From contig CM034541.1 of NCBI GenBank assembly GCA_020002185.1, forward strand, positions 30,902,648 through 30,966,647: a stretch of 64,000 nucleotides of DNA. The letters run 5' to 3'. Position 1 is the first letter of the stretch; each line of letters opens with the position of its first letter. The DNA comes from Paraescarpia echinospica (lineage: Eukaryota; Annelida; Polychaeta; Sabellida; Siboglinidae). Below are positions 8,143-19,057 of the stretch, in pieces. Below the pieces are notes generated by a model. The model ran no database searches. It was not told the origin of the DNA and saw only the letters and a list, made by a program, of their open reading frames with translations. The position numbers and the translations under genes were made by a program.

Positions 8143-8214
8143 GGCTCGTTGGTCTAGGGGTATGATTCTCGCTTTGGGTGCGAGAGGTCCCGGGTTCAAA
8201 TCCCGGACGAGCCC
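8143..8214 (+). tRNA. tRNA-Pro (anticodon TGG)
   Basis: A complete 72-nt cloverleaf with fully paired acceptor, D, anticodon (CTCGC/GCGAG) and T stems. The loop is TTTGGGT, with TGG at 8175-8177. It differs from the AGG gene 200 bp away at only two positions, one of them the first anticodon base. The two are divergently transcribed. A TTTT run at 8220-8224 may terminate pol III. Confidence 0.96.
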
Positions 8215-9070
8215 ATTTACTTTTACTAAGTAATCATACATTTTACATTGTTAAATCTTTTTGGTTTATTATTAGTATTTTGCATGTTACCAAACAATTA
8301 TTTCGACTTGCATTTAAATTGATCTTGCTTAAAAATCACACATTTATCACACAATTCGGGCCCGGTTTAACTCTTCAAGTAGGGAGGTAGAAAATTCTTC
8401 CTTCGTTTGCGGATGTTGATGAAAATGCTCGTACGTTTGACAGAAATTGTAGGCCTATTATGTTTGTTGCCAAACGTTGATTCTGTGCTACATGTTTCAT
8501 AACTTCAGAACACGCAAGGTAATTGTATACCTTTACAAGATACTGTACAACTACAAGTCTATATTGACTTTGTGCACATTGTATAAAATACGTTGGCAGT
8601 AACTACACGTGAAAGGCAAAAAACAATTTTGACAGCTCACAATTTTGACACCTCACTCTCTGACTCAGCTGACATCCTACTTGACGGAGCCGACACCAGG
8701 TCTGTTCGAGATTTCATTGTTGAATGCACTCTCTGTATGATCCAGTAGTTCTGTCTTCAGCAATTATGGCTAGACCTCGGAGTCGGAGCTGGCCAGTTCG
8801 CTGCTGCTGTTGCTGCCGTTTGTTCGTGATGTTGATTTGTGCTGCGTTGTGCCGTTGTGGTGATGTTCGTGGCTGTATTATTCTTGAATGTGAGTGCTTC
8901 AACCTTCAACGTGATTTTTTTATTTTTTGAGACGGTGTGACTCTCTTGCCTCTATTTTCGCCCAGCCCCACATTGGACGGGCATCGGGTCTTTGCTTAGT
9001 GTCAGACGCAATTTACCCCAATTATTATTATATAACAACATCACACTGCTCGATTCGTTCCCCATCAGTG
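8215..9070. other. Gene-free stretch between tRNA-Pro and the hAT-like element
   Basis: AT-rich sequence without recognisable coding or repeat content. A GCTGCTGTTGCTGCC-type tract near 8800-8820 opens short frames on both strands, with no domain. Confidence 0.5.
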
Positions 9071-9783
9071 CAGACCTGGGCCAAGTACATTTTCATGAGT
9101 ACAAGTACGAGTACTTTGATAATGGATGAGTACGAGTATGAGTACATTGCTAAAAGCTGAGTACGAGTACATTCTCACGAGTACATTTTTTTAAATATAA
9201 ATATTAAATAATAACGTATTTTAAAATTGTTTAGTTAATCTAATTTATATAACTCGGCACAAGTGAATATGCAATGGCAGTTGATACATTTTTTATGAGA
9301 AAGACTAAGAAAAACCTCTATTTCATCAACAATGGAATTCACTTCACCCGCATTCATTTCAGTGTCATCGTATGATCTTATCATCTATTTGCCATTGCAA
9401 CTGAATGAACATGAGTTGTTCACAGGTTGAGTCTTTCAGGCTGCACCATTCAGGGCAGAATACTTTCTCGGCTATGCTAAATAACCTTTCAACTGGGCCT
9501 GATGAAGTTATCAGAGAATGAGGATGTACTAAGTATTAAGAATAAGAATTAACAAAGTATTTAAAAAATAGTTGAACATTTAAATATTTCAGAAGTTTCA
9601 TTTTATAACCAAATATATTTATTTTCCCAAGTACATATTGAGAAAGTACTCAGATGTACTCGTAAAATCTGAGTACAATGAGTATGAGTACGAGTACGAG
9701 TCCATGACCCATAAGTTTCATGAGTACGAATACGAGTACTTCAAAAATGTACTCGAGTACCGAGTACTTCGGCCCCAGGTCTG
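9071..9783. mobile_element. Non-autonomous hAT-like DNA transposon with GAGTAC-repeat ends
   Basis: The termini are inverted: CAGACCTGGGCCAAGTAC at 9071 and GTACTTCGGCCCCAGGTCTG ending at 9783. Both ends carry repeated GAGTACGAGTAC motifs over about 100-150 bp. CAG...CTG ends fit the hAT superfamily. A candidate ~8-bp target duplication is CATCAGTG (9063-9070) and GATCAGTG (9787-9794), offset by CATG on the right. The interior (9360-9540) has no intact transposase; a short piece near 9440-9520 may be an eroded remnant. Confidence 0.7.
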
Positions 9784-9814
9784 CATGATCAGTGCGCGCT
9801 CACCTAGACATGTC

Positions 9815-10515
9815 CGAAGTCATTGACGCTATCATTCGGTTGTGCTTAACGGCAGAGCTGGAGGTGCTAAAGTCAGCAGTCGAGAGGGCCACCTGCGAAA
9901 GCAGCGAAGAGTGTGAAACCCCAAGGCAAGTTGACTTCTGAGCCGGACATTTCTGAAACTGTAGTGTTTGATATACTTGAACTGATTGTTCCAATGCTGA
10001 TTAAGACGATGTCCGCTGCCTTGCAACATCATGCGATTACCCTTCGGCAAGATTTCTGTAATCTTGAGAACAGTATTCCCAGCATCCCAACCTCCGTATC
10101 CAGAGAATCCCTGAAGCGGTCAGGGAGAACACCAACGATCTGGTGCTTGCTGTGATGACAGAGACGATGGTTCTGACATGCATCGGTGCAACGGATTTGG
10201 AACGAAGCCACCGGATTGGGCCCAAGCAAGACAAGCAGGGTTGCCCAAGAAAATGCCCGATCATCATTCGATTCAGGAGCAATGCGATCCGTGATGAAGT
10301 GTTCCGCACCCACAAACAACTGAAGCAGCACAACAGGCAACACTCTGACGAACCAATATATACGTAAATGAAGAACTAACGGTGAAGCAAACTGCATTGG
10401 CCTTTCAGACACGAACTCTGAAATGTCAGAAAACGATAATGGACTGCTGGACATATGCAGGACGAGTCCTCGTGAAAACCAATGCCGGTTTGAGATCCAC
10501 ACTGTGAAAGACTTG
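9815..10515 (+). pseudogene. Decayed LINE ORF1 (gag-like nucleic-acid-binding protein)
   Basis: Conceptual reading with frameshifts gives EVIDAIIRLCLTAELEVLKS (start near 9820), later NLRIQRIPEAVRENTNDLV (about 10090-10143), LERSHRIGPKQDKQG, PIIIRFRSNAIRDEVFRTHK (10258-10317), INEELT-like and GRVLVKTNAG. The order 'RIQGIPE - SHRIGP - PIIVRFR - NEDLT - GRV(F)VK' is that of the ORF1p RNA-binding core of several invertebrate LINEs. Multiple frameshifts and stops mean it is dead. The RT of the same element is not joined to it. Confidence 0.65.
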
Positions 10516-10559
10516 AACTTCGCGTAACCGGTTAGCGCAGCCGACGGCTGGGCTGATGC

Positions 10560-11044
10560 TGCCGCCCCTTGACACTCGTCATCATCAACAGCAGCCTGTC
10601 ATGTCAAATGTCAGTCGGCCTACACTATGTTGAATAATAATGCAAATTACAATCAGTATTTTGTTCTTCTTGTATTGTAATTTTGTTGTATTATTCACAA
10701 AGTGAAAACTTCAGTTACTTTTGTTACAAGTACGATGCCCTTTAAGCCATCAGGTTTATAATTTTTTATTTATCCTAATTATTTTCTACATACTGGATAA
10801 TCACCTAGCAGAAGTCTATTATTTTGGAAAAGTTATTCATGAACTTTTCGACATATGTGATGTTCGTTTATTCAATGTATTTCTTATTTTCATTTAATCT
10901 TTTTTTGTTGACAATGATTCTCACACAGACAACCATATGCATAATTATGTTGGACTTAAGAAGTATCATAATTGCATACAGCTTATACTTAAATGTAAAT
11001 AGTTATATACATACTGTTCTTTAACATGTTGGTGTGTACACAGA
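10560..11044. other. AT-rich spacer with no gene seen
   Basis: Between the decayed ORF1 and the next RT fragment. Only short Ile/Phe-rich chance frames. Confidence 0.5.
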
Positions 11045-12318
11045 ATGGATTTTAAACATCCTTCTTTTTTCGATAACTACGTGGCTCTATGGCATTGGTA
11101 TATACAATTGATCATAATACATTGCTACATAAATTAAATTACTACGGATTAAATTATATGGCACTTGATCTTTGTAGGAGTTATTTATACAATTGTAAAC
11201 AATATGTAGAAATTGAAAATGTTAAGTCTAAATAAACAAGGTTCAATTTTAGGACCACTCTTGTTTATTTTATACATCAATGAAATAACATTTTCGAGTG
11301 ACCTTTTTAAATTGGTAGCTTATGTAGATGACACTACCCTTGCTAGAACACTAAGGTCATTAAAGTTTCAGAAGGCCAAATGCAAAGTGAAAATATTAAC
11401 AAAGTACTCACAGAGATTAGCGATTTGTTGAAAGCAAATAAACTTTCACTAAATACCCAAAAAACTAAATAAATTATTTTTTATATGCCTCAAAAGAAAG
11501 TAGAGTACCCTGTATTAGAAATAGATGGGACAAACATTGAAGGTGTAAGTGATTTCAATTTTTTAAGCATTACCATAAATTACCATTTAAACTGGCCGAG
11601 TCATGCAAACAAAATAGCTAATAAAATAACTAAAACAGTAGGAGTTATAAATAAACTTAAACATTTTTTACCACTTCAAACATTATATATTATGTACACT
11701 GTATAATTCTCTTATTCTCCCTCATATTAATTATGGTATCCTCTTGTGGGGTCATCAGGCACATCAAATTTTCACAAATTACATAAAAAAACAATGCGAA
11801 TAATATCCCTAAGTAAATACAATGCTCACACGAGTCCTATTTATAAAACACTTCAATTATTAAAGTTGGACGACATTTATAGACTTTAGCAACTAAAATT
11901 CTACTACAAATTAATTAACAATCAGTTACTCGAATATTTCAAAGTTATTCCTTGCACATACAATTATGACATTCATCAACACAACACACGCAAACAAAAT
12001 GATATGCATATGTCTAGAGTCAAACATGAATTTGCAAAAAAATGCATTAGATATCACGTAGTTGAGACAGTTAATAATACACCAGACTTTACCAGTCAGA
12101 AAATTCATACACACAGTCTACATGGTTTCTCAAGTTACATAAAAAATTACATTATTCTAAATTATGTATCATGCTGTTTTATCCATGATTTCTACATTTG
12201 TAATTCTTAAAGCAATGATTATAATTTACTCTCCCCGACCTTACATATTTTTTATATTCCAAATGTATTAATGTATATAATGTGTATGTGGACAAGGTCA
12301 GATAAATTGAATCTTGAA
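11045..12318 (+). pseudogene. Non-LTR retrotransposon RT fragment, second family (degenerate)
   Basis: Frames shift several times but the blocks read TIDHNTLLHKLNYYGLNYMA, then GSILGPLLFILYINEI, a degraded YVDDT in place of the catalytic F/YADD, LLKANKLSLNTQKTK, KKVEYPVLEIDGTN, KITKTVGVINKLKHFLP, LPHINYGILLWG and, at the end, LKLDDIYRL. This is the palm-to-thumb half of a Jockey/CR1-type RT. A 3' region to 12318 ends in TTGAATC repeats. The catalytic motif and several stops show it is dead. Confidence 0.8.
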
Positions 12319-12545
12319 TCATAAGAAGGACATTAATATACTAGAAAGAATACAGAGAAGAGCAACTACATTTATTCCAGAACTATGAGACCTTAGTAAT
12401 GAAATGTGCCTAAAAGAATGTGATTTAACAACTCTAAAGACATGGAGATTAAGATATTGAATGGTTATGAAAATATTGATAGAAATATGTTATTCACATT
12501 TAAGAAAGATGGAAAGCCTAGTCAGGCATGGCAATCTTGTTAAAA
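12319..12545 (+). mobile_element. CR1-like family, decayed 3'-end fragment
   Basis: ATAAGAAGGACATTAATATA through ATGGTTATGAAAATATTGAT matches codons ~641-700 of the 4389-6710 ORF with deletions, then jumps to the family 3' end GGCAATCTTGTTAAA. It abuts the TTGAATC tail of the preceding fragment. Confidence 0.8.
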
Positions 12546-12724
12546 CAAATGTATAGTACATTTTCATCTCACCTGACCTGCTTTGTTTTAGGGCCTGAAA
12601 ATGTGAAACGATAGCTGCAAACCACAGCCACTAAAAGAGAACAGCCGGTCACAGGTCTCCATGTGTTAGCTATATCATTTCATTTGACAAAATACAGCTT
12701 GATGACCTATGTTAACCAATCTCC

Positions 12725-14188
12725 ATGGCAACACACGGTAACCACGGTGATAGACAGAACAGGAATGAGCAGGTGCAGTCGTTGCTAAGCGACGCTGTAA
12801 CAAGTTTGTGTCAGAAGCTGCTCATGTACAACTCTGAGATGTGCATCGAGGGATTACTGGGGATTACCCTGGATCAGAAGGACATTGTGCTTGTGAACAT
12901 CCGCGAGGTCATAAAGGAAGCATCCAGTGGGGTGATGCTGCATAAACCCCATGCTACCGACACACGGGATCGGACTTTCCCACAGGATAGTTCCCCCGTC
13001 CCTGATCCTATGGAAGTGGTCGATGTCACAGACACGTCGGCTGTCAATCACGGAAGCCCATCAAAACAAAGATGTTTCGAAAGTACCCAAAGGAGGGTTT
13101 CGTGTGAAGCATCCAATACGCAACCGCAGTCAAATCACAATGTAAATGCCCCAGTGCGTGTTCCTACGGGGGAACAAAAGGGAGGGGAAGAGGGTATTCA
13201 GAGGAGGCAGGGAGGCAGCGGAACGGACTGGGTTTCCGATATCATCCACAACACCATCGGGCCAGGAAAAGACACTGATTTTGAGGCGGATAATGAGTCA
13301 CCAATAAATCTTGATGCAAGTCTTTATGATGACCCCAACCAATCTGTGAACTACACGGCCATGTCGGTTGCTATGGATACGATCCGAGTGTCGGGTTCCA
13401 ATGAAATGAGAAGGTGCGGCCCAGTGATTGTACCAGATGTCAGTACAGTAAATGGTGAGGCCACGACCAATCGTATCTTGCTGCCAGAACCAATCATGCA
13501 GACTGAAAAGCAATTATCACATTGTGACATTAAATGCATGCCACAACAGCCTGTCCTTGTGATGCCAGGGGTGCTGAGGAACGATGTGAGGAATGTGACA
13601 CTCTTGACAGGTGGAAATACCCATGGCAGTCATAACACAGACAGCATGACCTCTGGGGGTCACACAAACAACACTGGTCATAACACAGACAGCATGACTT
13701 ATATGGGTCACACAAACATCACGGGTCATAACACAAACAGCATGACCTCTGTGAGGCACACAAACATCACTGATCATAGCACGGTCAGCATGACTTCTAT
13801 GGGTCACACAAACATTGCAGGTCATAACACAGAAAACATGACCTCTGAAAGTCACACAAACACAAGTCACACCGACAAGGTCAAGGTCAAGATGGAACCT
13901 CTCGATAACGCAGCCTTGTCACACCTTGTCGGTTTGACGAACCTTGACCCGAAGGTTGAGTGCGCATACACGTGTCATTTGTGCCGGCGTGTGTTCTCAC
14001 ACAAGCGCACACTGATGAGACACCAGCGGACACACCACCTCGGCCAGAAGCACTTCTGTCCTTTCTGTAACAAGCCGTTTGGTAGAAAAGACACAATGCG
14101 TAGGCACAGTCTCATGTATCACCCAATGGCAGCCTGCAGTCAAATGTCTTTGCACGACCATATACCCATCCACTCTAGTTTACAGTGA
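12725..14188 (+). CDS. Two-finger C2H2 zinc-finger protein, 487 aa, single exon
   Basis: Probably a nuclear DNA-binding protein. The start is secure within this exon: an in-frame TAA lies 12 bases upstream of ATG 12725. Residues 5-75 form a possibly helical N-terminal region (VQSLLSDAVTSLCQKLLMY) that I do not recognise. Residues 80-290 are polar and probably disordered. Residues 298-381 are about five 16-residue repeats of the type HNTDSMTSMGHTNITG. VKME at 388-391 fits the SUMO-acceptor consensus. Finger 1 is C417-C420-H433-H437 (C-x2-C-x12-H-x3-H) and finger 2 is C445-C448-H461-H466 (C-x2-C-x12-H-x4-H), 7 residues apart. The linker is HLGQKHF rather than TGEKPY. The frame is uninterrupted, and GC content is higher than in its neighbours. 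Transposon fragments lie immediately upstream. An upstream non-coding exon cannot be excluded. Confidence 0.85.
   Translation: MATHGNHGDRQNRNEQVQSLLSDAVTSLCQKLLMYNSEMCIEGLLGITLDQKDIVLVNIREVIKEASSGVMLHKPHATDTRDRTFPQDSSPVPDPMEVVDVTDTSAVNHGSPSKQRCFESTQRRVSCEASNTQPQSNHNVNAPVRVPTGEQKGGEEGIQRRQGGSGTDWVSDIIHNTIGPGKDTDFEADNESPINLDASLYDDPNQSVNYTAMSVAMDTIRVSGSNEMRRCGPVIVPDVSTVNGEATTNRILLPEPIMQTEKQLSHCDIKCMPQQPVLVMPGVLRNDVRNVTLLTGGNTHGSHNTDSMTSGGHTNNTGHNTDSMTYMGHTNITGHNTNSMTSVRHTNITDHSTVSMTSMGHTNIAGHNTENMTSESHTNTSHTDKVKVKMEPLDNAALSHLVGLTNLDPKVECAYTCHLCRRVFSHKRTLMRHQRTHHLGQKHFCPFCNKPFGRKDTMRRHSLMYHPMAACSQMSLHDHIPIHSSLQ
13616..13867 (+). repeat. 48-bp tandem repeat inside the zinc-finger gene
   Basis: About five copies of a unit beginning GGTCACACAAACA and ending with CATGAC-TCTATG-like sequence keep the reading frame (16 codons). 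The reverse strand is also open across it, a consequence of the repeat composition. Confidence 0.85.
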
Positions 14189-15780
14189 CACAAAATGCCG
14201 TCTTTATTATATTTTGAATTAAATTCTGGTACCTGATTCTCTGTCGTAGGAACCAGGGTTCAAGTCCACCTAAAGTTACCGCTGTTACAAAACTTGAACT
14301 GTTGGTGAGTTTTTGATAGGTTACACATACCCCACACACGGGGATAATTGGTAATCTGTCGGGGAAAGTGATACTGATAGTGGTCACCTTGTGCTGGAAT
14401 GGTGAACTAGCTGAAGTGAACATATTTAAACATTATGTATTTTATTACCTTACCTTTCACCTGATGTTTAAGAAATCGTGCACTACGTTTCGCAACTTTG
14501 ATGGTTGTTTGTGTATAATTTGAGGATTACAGGGCGGATCGGGGCACAGCAGGCAAATGGGGCAAAGTAATAATTTTGTGCTCTGTTCACAAGAACCATC
14601 TAACGTGGATACATTAGATTATAGCTTTACCGTTTGGACGGAGTGCATTCATGCACCAAATCAATCAACATCTTAGCACACTTAGCGCATTTTTGCAGTT
14701 ACCGTTAAAGTTAAGAACTAAAATAGTTACATAATCACACATCATTTACTGATAATAAAATATGAATGCAAAATGACTGTTTACAGTGAACAGTAACCCA
14801 CAAGATTTATAAGACTCTGTTGATGATTATACTACTATTTCTTATTTGTTTTGCTTTCATTCATTTCCAAAGTTGACTTTGTTCGCATTTGTTTTCAAAT
14901 GAAGTGTTGTGTCATTTGTCTTAGAGTCATCATTTTGATAAAATATCCACTTTGCCCCCGTTGTGGGGCAAAGTGGATATGTTGCAATGGACCACACTTA
15001 TAGCATTGTATGACCTCAACATATAAATGATTGGATGCACAATTATTTCATCATTTAAACAAATGTCAACTAAGTCTATTTTGTTTAGGATGTCCACTTT
15101 GTCCCGATCTCCCCAATGTACAGCAGTTTTCATGAGAAACAAGTCAAGTAGAATTCTTTTCAGAACTTTGTCAAATTGCATTGCAAAATTAACAAAAGAA
15201 TGTTGGAACTTCTCAAAAGGCCTCAGTTCTTGATTGCCAGTTGCGTTTAGTACCTGTTCACGATTAAATCACTTAGTACTGTCGCACATATCTTCATTGA
15301 GTCAAAAATTGCAATGATATGTGTGATACTTGAATTTGTAAATTACTAAATGACGATTTTCTGGACAGTCATTAATTTCCCTAATATGATATGTTCAATA
15401 TATTGTGTAAGACGTAACTAGTACTGCCACGAAACGATTATTACAACTACAACCTGTATCCCAAATTGTAGTTGTCCTAATAGTCGCTGCACGGCAGCAC
15501 ATTCTTGACCAGTGTCTGGAAATATTGAGACTACAGTTACTTTTACAGTTGATTACCTTATACAGCGGTTCCTGAGTCCCGTGGATAATGTGATCAGCGA
15601 TTTTCTTTCAACTTTCACAACATTTAAGCGGTTTAGCAGCAGTTCATTAATTAAAATGCAATGATACACAAAAACTTTCCTTTCTTTACTTGTCTGGTAT
15701 GAAACTGTACCAAAAACTCACACGTCACAAGGTACACGTGCACCATACCCATATAGGCTGGTAGTTCAGCACGGAGGCGC
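14189..15780. other. 3' flank of the zinc-finger gene and gene-free sequence
   Basis: There is no coding evidence. AATAAAATATGA at 14756 is a possible polyadenylation signal. GGGGCAAAGT-type sequences near 14560, 14943-14980 and (as its complement) 15087 suggest a small non-autonomous transposon of about 0.58 kb (roughly 14530-15112), with ends GGATCGGGGCACA / TTTGTCCCGATCTCCCC. Support is weak. Confidence 0.4.
14943..14980. repeat. Perfect 16-bp inverted repeat
   Basis: ATATCCACTTTGCCCC, a 6-base loop (CGTTGT), then its exact complement. Probably part of the transposon-like sequence around it. Confidence 0.85.
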
Positions 15781-15789
15781 ACCCACTCA

Positions 15790-15942
15790 TAGGCGGATTT
15801 TTGATAGTATGACCAACGGAGAAGCAGCCACGTACCCATCACCTGCTTGAGGCTCACATAAACCTCCAACTGCACCACCTTGAGGCCAAAACGAGGGGCG
15901 TGTCCCCCCCCCCCACACACACACCGAATCCGCGCCTGGCAC
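15790..15942. repeat. Short MITE-like repeat with imperfect inverted ends
   Basis: CATAGGCGGATTTTTG on the left and CACCGAATCCGCGCCTGGC on the right are imperfect inverted ends. A C(13)/ACACAC tract lies near the right end. Confidence 0.4.
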
Positions 15943-16650
15943 CAACAGTATATGTAGTATAAAGAGCACTTCCGAAGATACCTGTTCTAGACGGTCTGTG
16001 TAGCTGTTGTGCTGTAGCCTGACTTAAAGGGAATAAAAACATATATTGCTTGAATTCATGTTATATTACATCCTGCTATCTATTTCCACGTCCACCAAGC
16101 CAAAAAATCAAAAAATTCAATGAACTAGAAATTCCACATTTTATGCTGTGCATCCGGACATTTTCGAATATGCATATTTTTGGTGCGCTTTTCGGGATGC
16201 CGAGATGCGACGTCACTTATGACTCAAACTCGCATCAGGCCGACCCTTTCCATGCATTCAGAGCAAGTGTACAAGTACAGCTTTTGGGTCGAAACGAGCG
16301 TCAGAAAGAGTTATTGTGCAATATTCCGACGTAATACAAACACTAGTCATCATAGAGGAACAAGCAGTTATCTTACGGTTCCACATGAATCGAATTTTAT
16401 TCAAAACAACGAATGCGAATGGGCCTACAAGTCGACTAGGTTTCGCCGAGCTTGGGCTCGTTTTCAGAATAATTATATCGAATGCAACCAACGGGAAATA
16501 ATCTACACCAATAAGCATACATAGCAAACATATATTGTATCCAGCTACATAAAGTAACGTGTATAATCTCATAATATCACTAGAATATCAATAAATGAAG
16601 GAGTTGTACAATTGATCATAACAACTTAAATCAGTCAGAGAGTATCCGCT

Positions 16651-16733
16651 GGTCCCGCTAGCTCGGTAGTTAGGCGCGTTGGTTAGTTGTCGTTTATTTT
16701 ACAATCGGGCGACGCCGGTTCAATCCTGACAGC
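16651..16733 (+). other. tRNA-like pol III promoter in left arm of foldback copy 1
   Basis: An A-box-like TAGCTCGGTAGTTAGG (16659-16674) and a B-box-like CGGTTCAATCC (16716-16726) have near-tRNA spacing. The folding is too poor for a functional tRNA. TTTTTTT follows at 16761-16767. Confidence 0.6.
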
Positions 16734-17170
16734 ATGCAAACCTTTGATTTTCTTTACGCTTTTTTTGTTTATGTTTTCACGAAGTAATATAAACAAAATC
16801 ATTTTATACTATAATGCACTGTTCGTAAATTAAAAAAATTAAAATATGGTCATTATATAACGATGTTTCTCAATTTTATTTATCCAAACAAATATAATAT
16901 AATGGATATATAATTTATTAATTGTAAATATATTGTACGGTAATATATTGTAAATATATATGTGAAAACAGATTGAGACCTGTCCGGATAAATACAATTT
17001 AGAAACATCGTTATATATAATGACCATATTTTCATTTTTGTGGCGAATAAATAATTACTACAAAAATAAAAAATATTTACAAACAGTGCATTATAGTATA
17101 AAATTATTTTGTTTATATTACTTCGTGAAAACATAAACAAAAAAGTTAAAAGAAAATCAAAGGTTTGCAT

Positions 17171-17258
17171 GCTGTCAGGATTGAACCGGCGTCGCCCGAT
17201 TGTAAAATAAACGACAAATAACCATGGCGCCTTCCCACTGAGCTAACAAGACGAGCGG
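17171..17258 (-). other. tRNA-like pol III promoter in right arm of foldback copy 1
   Basis: Inverted counterpart of 16651-16733. On the minus strand the A box is TAGCTCAGTGGGAAGG (17230-17245) and the B box is CGGTTCAATCCTG (17176-17188). The 5' part differs from the left arm more than the rest does. Confidence 0.6.
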
Positions 17259-17895
17259 AAGCTCTCTGACTGATTTAAGTTGTTATGATAAATTGTACAA
17301 CTCCTTCATATATCGATATTCTAGTGATATTATGAGATTATACACGTTACTTTATGTAGCTGGATACAATATATGTTTGCTATGTATGTTTACTGGTGTA
17401 GATTATCTCCCGTTGGTTGCATTCGATATAATTAATCTGAAAACGAGCCCAAGCTCGGCGAAACCTAGTCGACTTGTAGGCCCATTCGCATTCGTTGTTT
17501 TGAATAAAATTCGATTCATGTGGAACCGTAAGATAACTGTTTGTTCCTCTATGATGACTAGTGTTTGTATTACGTCGGAATATTGCACAATAACTCGTTC
17601 TGACGCTCGTTTCGACCCAAAAGCTATCCTTGTAAACATGCTCTGAATGCATGGAAAGGGTCGGCCTGATGCGAGTGTGTGTCATAAGTGACTTCACGAT
17701 ACCACATGATCGCCTAGCTCATTAAAATTTTATTTTCCGCGGGAATCGCTTCACAGACGGGCTTAAAATCGAATTTATGCTGCAAATGTATTTTTCTGTA
17801 TTTGTTTAATGTTGTCAAATGTTACATACAATGTTAAACTTTGTGTACACATGGAAAAAGGATTTTAGCTAATGCCTTATTTTTATTTCCTTTAA

Positions 17896-19057
17896 AGCAC
17901 ACTTAAATACGTTGCCTGTAAATTCTGCGTTTATCTTCCGCTGTTTCGTCTCGGTCCCGTTTCGTAGCACCGCATTGCAGGCTTTGCTCATGATTTAGTC
18001 GGTCAGTGACGATTCCATATTTGTCCACGGTGTCTTGTTAATTTGCTACACTGAGTGGCGTTGAATGCTGTGCTGAACCGAGGTCGGCGTAAACATCCAC
18101 CTTACGTGTTCACTAAACCACGCATGGAACATCATCTTGTCCAAGTTTATAAACAAACAGTTCTGATTATACCATGTAGCAGTATTGTGATTACACCGGT
18201 ACCCACAAATGGTATACAATTACACGCCCGTAGTACGGGGGTCCGTAGTGGCAAACGAATTCCGCTAGTTCCCATTGGAGGGAACTAGTTGTCCTTGGTT
18301 TTAAGTCGTCGCGCCAACAAAAATGTAATTATATCTAGCACTACCCACTTTGATGGCGAAAAATTTCCAACACTACCACACCTCAACAGCACGATGAATC
18401 TTCAACACTACACCACATCGTCCGCGAGAAATATCCAACACTATCCCAATGACCGTGACAATTTTCCAATAGTACCCCATACAGACAGATAAACAGTATT
18501 TATTTTGACTATCATAAGCACATAGACTACAATAACAATATTATAATATTATAATTTTCATTGTAAGGTCAGGGAGGCTCCCATTAAAACAATTATATGC
18601 CGCTATCATGGGAACCACCCTACTGATGTAACATAATTATATAATTATCACGTGATCAACTATATATGCATACTTACATACACCCCAATTCGAGGCTCCA
18701 GCTGAAATGTGACGGGATTTTGCAATCTTCGCTCGAAAAAGGCACTAAAAAAACCAACCACGCCACTGGCCTGAATTATACACCAGCAACGTTTTGCTGA
18801 TCATTACTCCGCATAAGTGGGCCAAAAGTCTGCACTCTTGTCCCAGCAGCTACTGTCATGATGCGCACTATATTAGACCTATGTGCTATGGACTCGTAAT
18901 ATATAACGACGGATGAATCCTAAAAGTGACATATCCCACAATGCGATTGATCCGCACTCGGAGAGTCCGCCAATAAATACGGATGGGTGTTGTGTGTAGT
19001 TTTGACTGCACTAGTCTTCTGTATGGTTGATATTTTCCTGCATTGGCGTTATAGATA
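17896..19057. other. Gene-free stretch
   Basis: No coding evidence. CTAGTTCCC...GGGAACTAG forms a small inverted repeat at 18266-18287. CAACACTACCACACC-like units recur between 18365 and 18480. Confidence 0.45.

Larger units (their letters stand above)
16024..17895. mobile_element. Foldback (palindromic) element, TTAA-flanked, copy 1
   Basis: TTAA lies at both ends (16024-16027 and 17892-17895). Just inside are imperfect terminal inverted repeats, AGGGAATAAAAAC against AGGAAATAAAAAT. Non-palindromic end segments (16028-16207, 17698-17891) enclose two long inverted arms, 16208-16885 and 16986-17697, which are near-complementary with a 33-bp gap in the left arm. The loop is 100 bp (16886-16985). 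Each arm holds a tRNA-like segment. A second copy at 57513-59037 shares ends, arms and loop. TTAA duplication suggests piggyBac-type mobilisation in trans. No transposase is encoded. Confidence 0.8.

Noticed and set aside
16180..16524. 114-aa plus-strand frame in the foldback arm as a gene
   Set aside because: Both strands are open, there is no recognised domain, and the sequence is the arm of a repeat; kept only as an observation about the arms.
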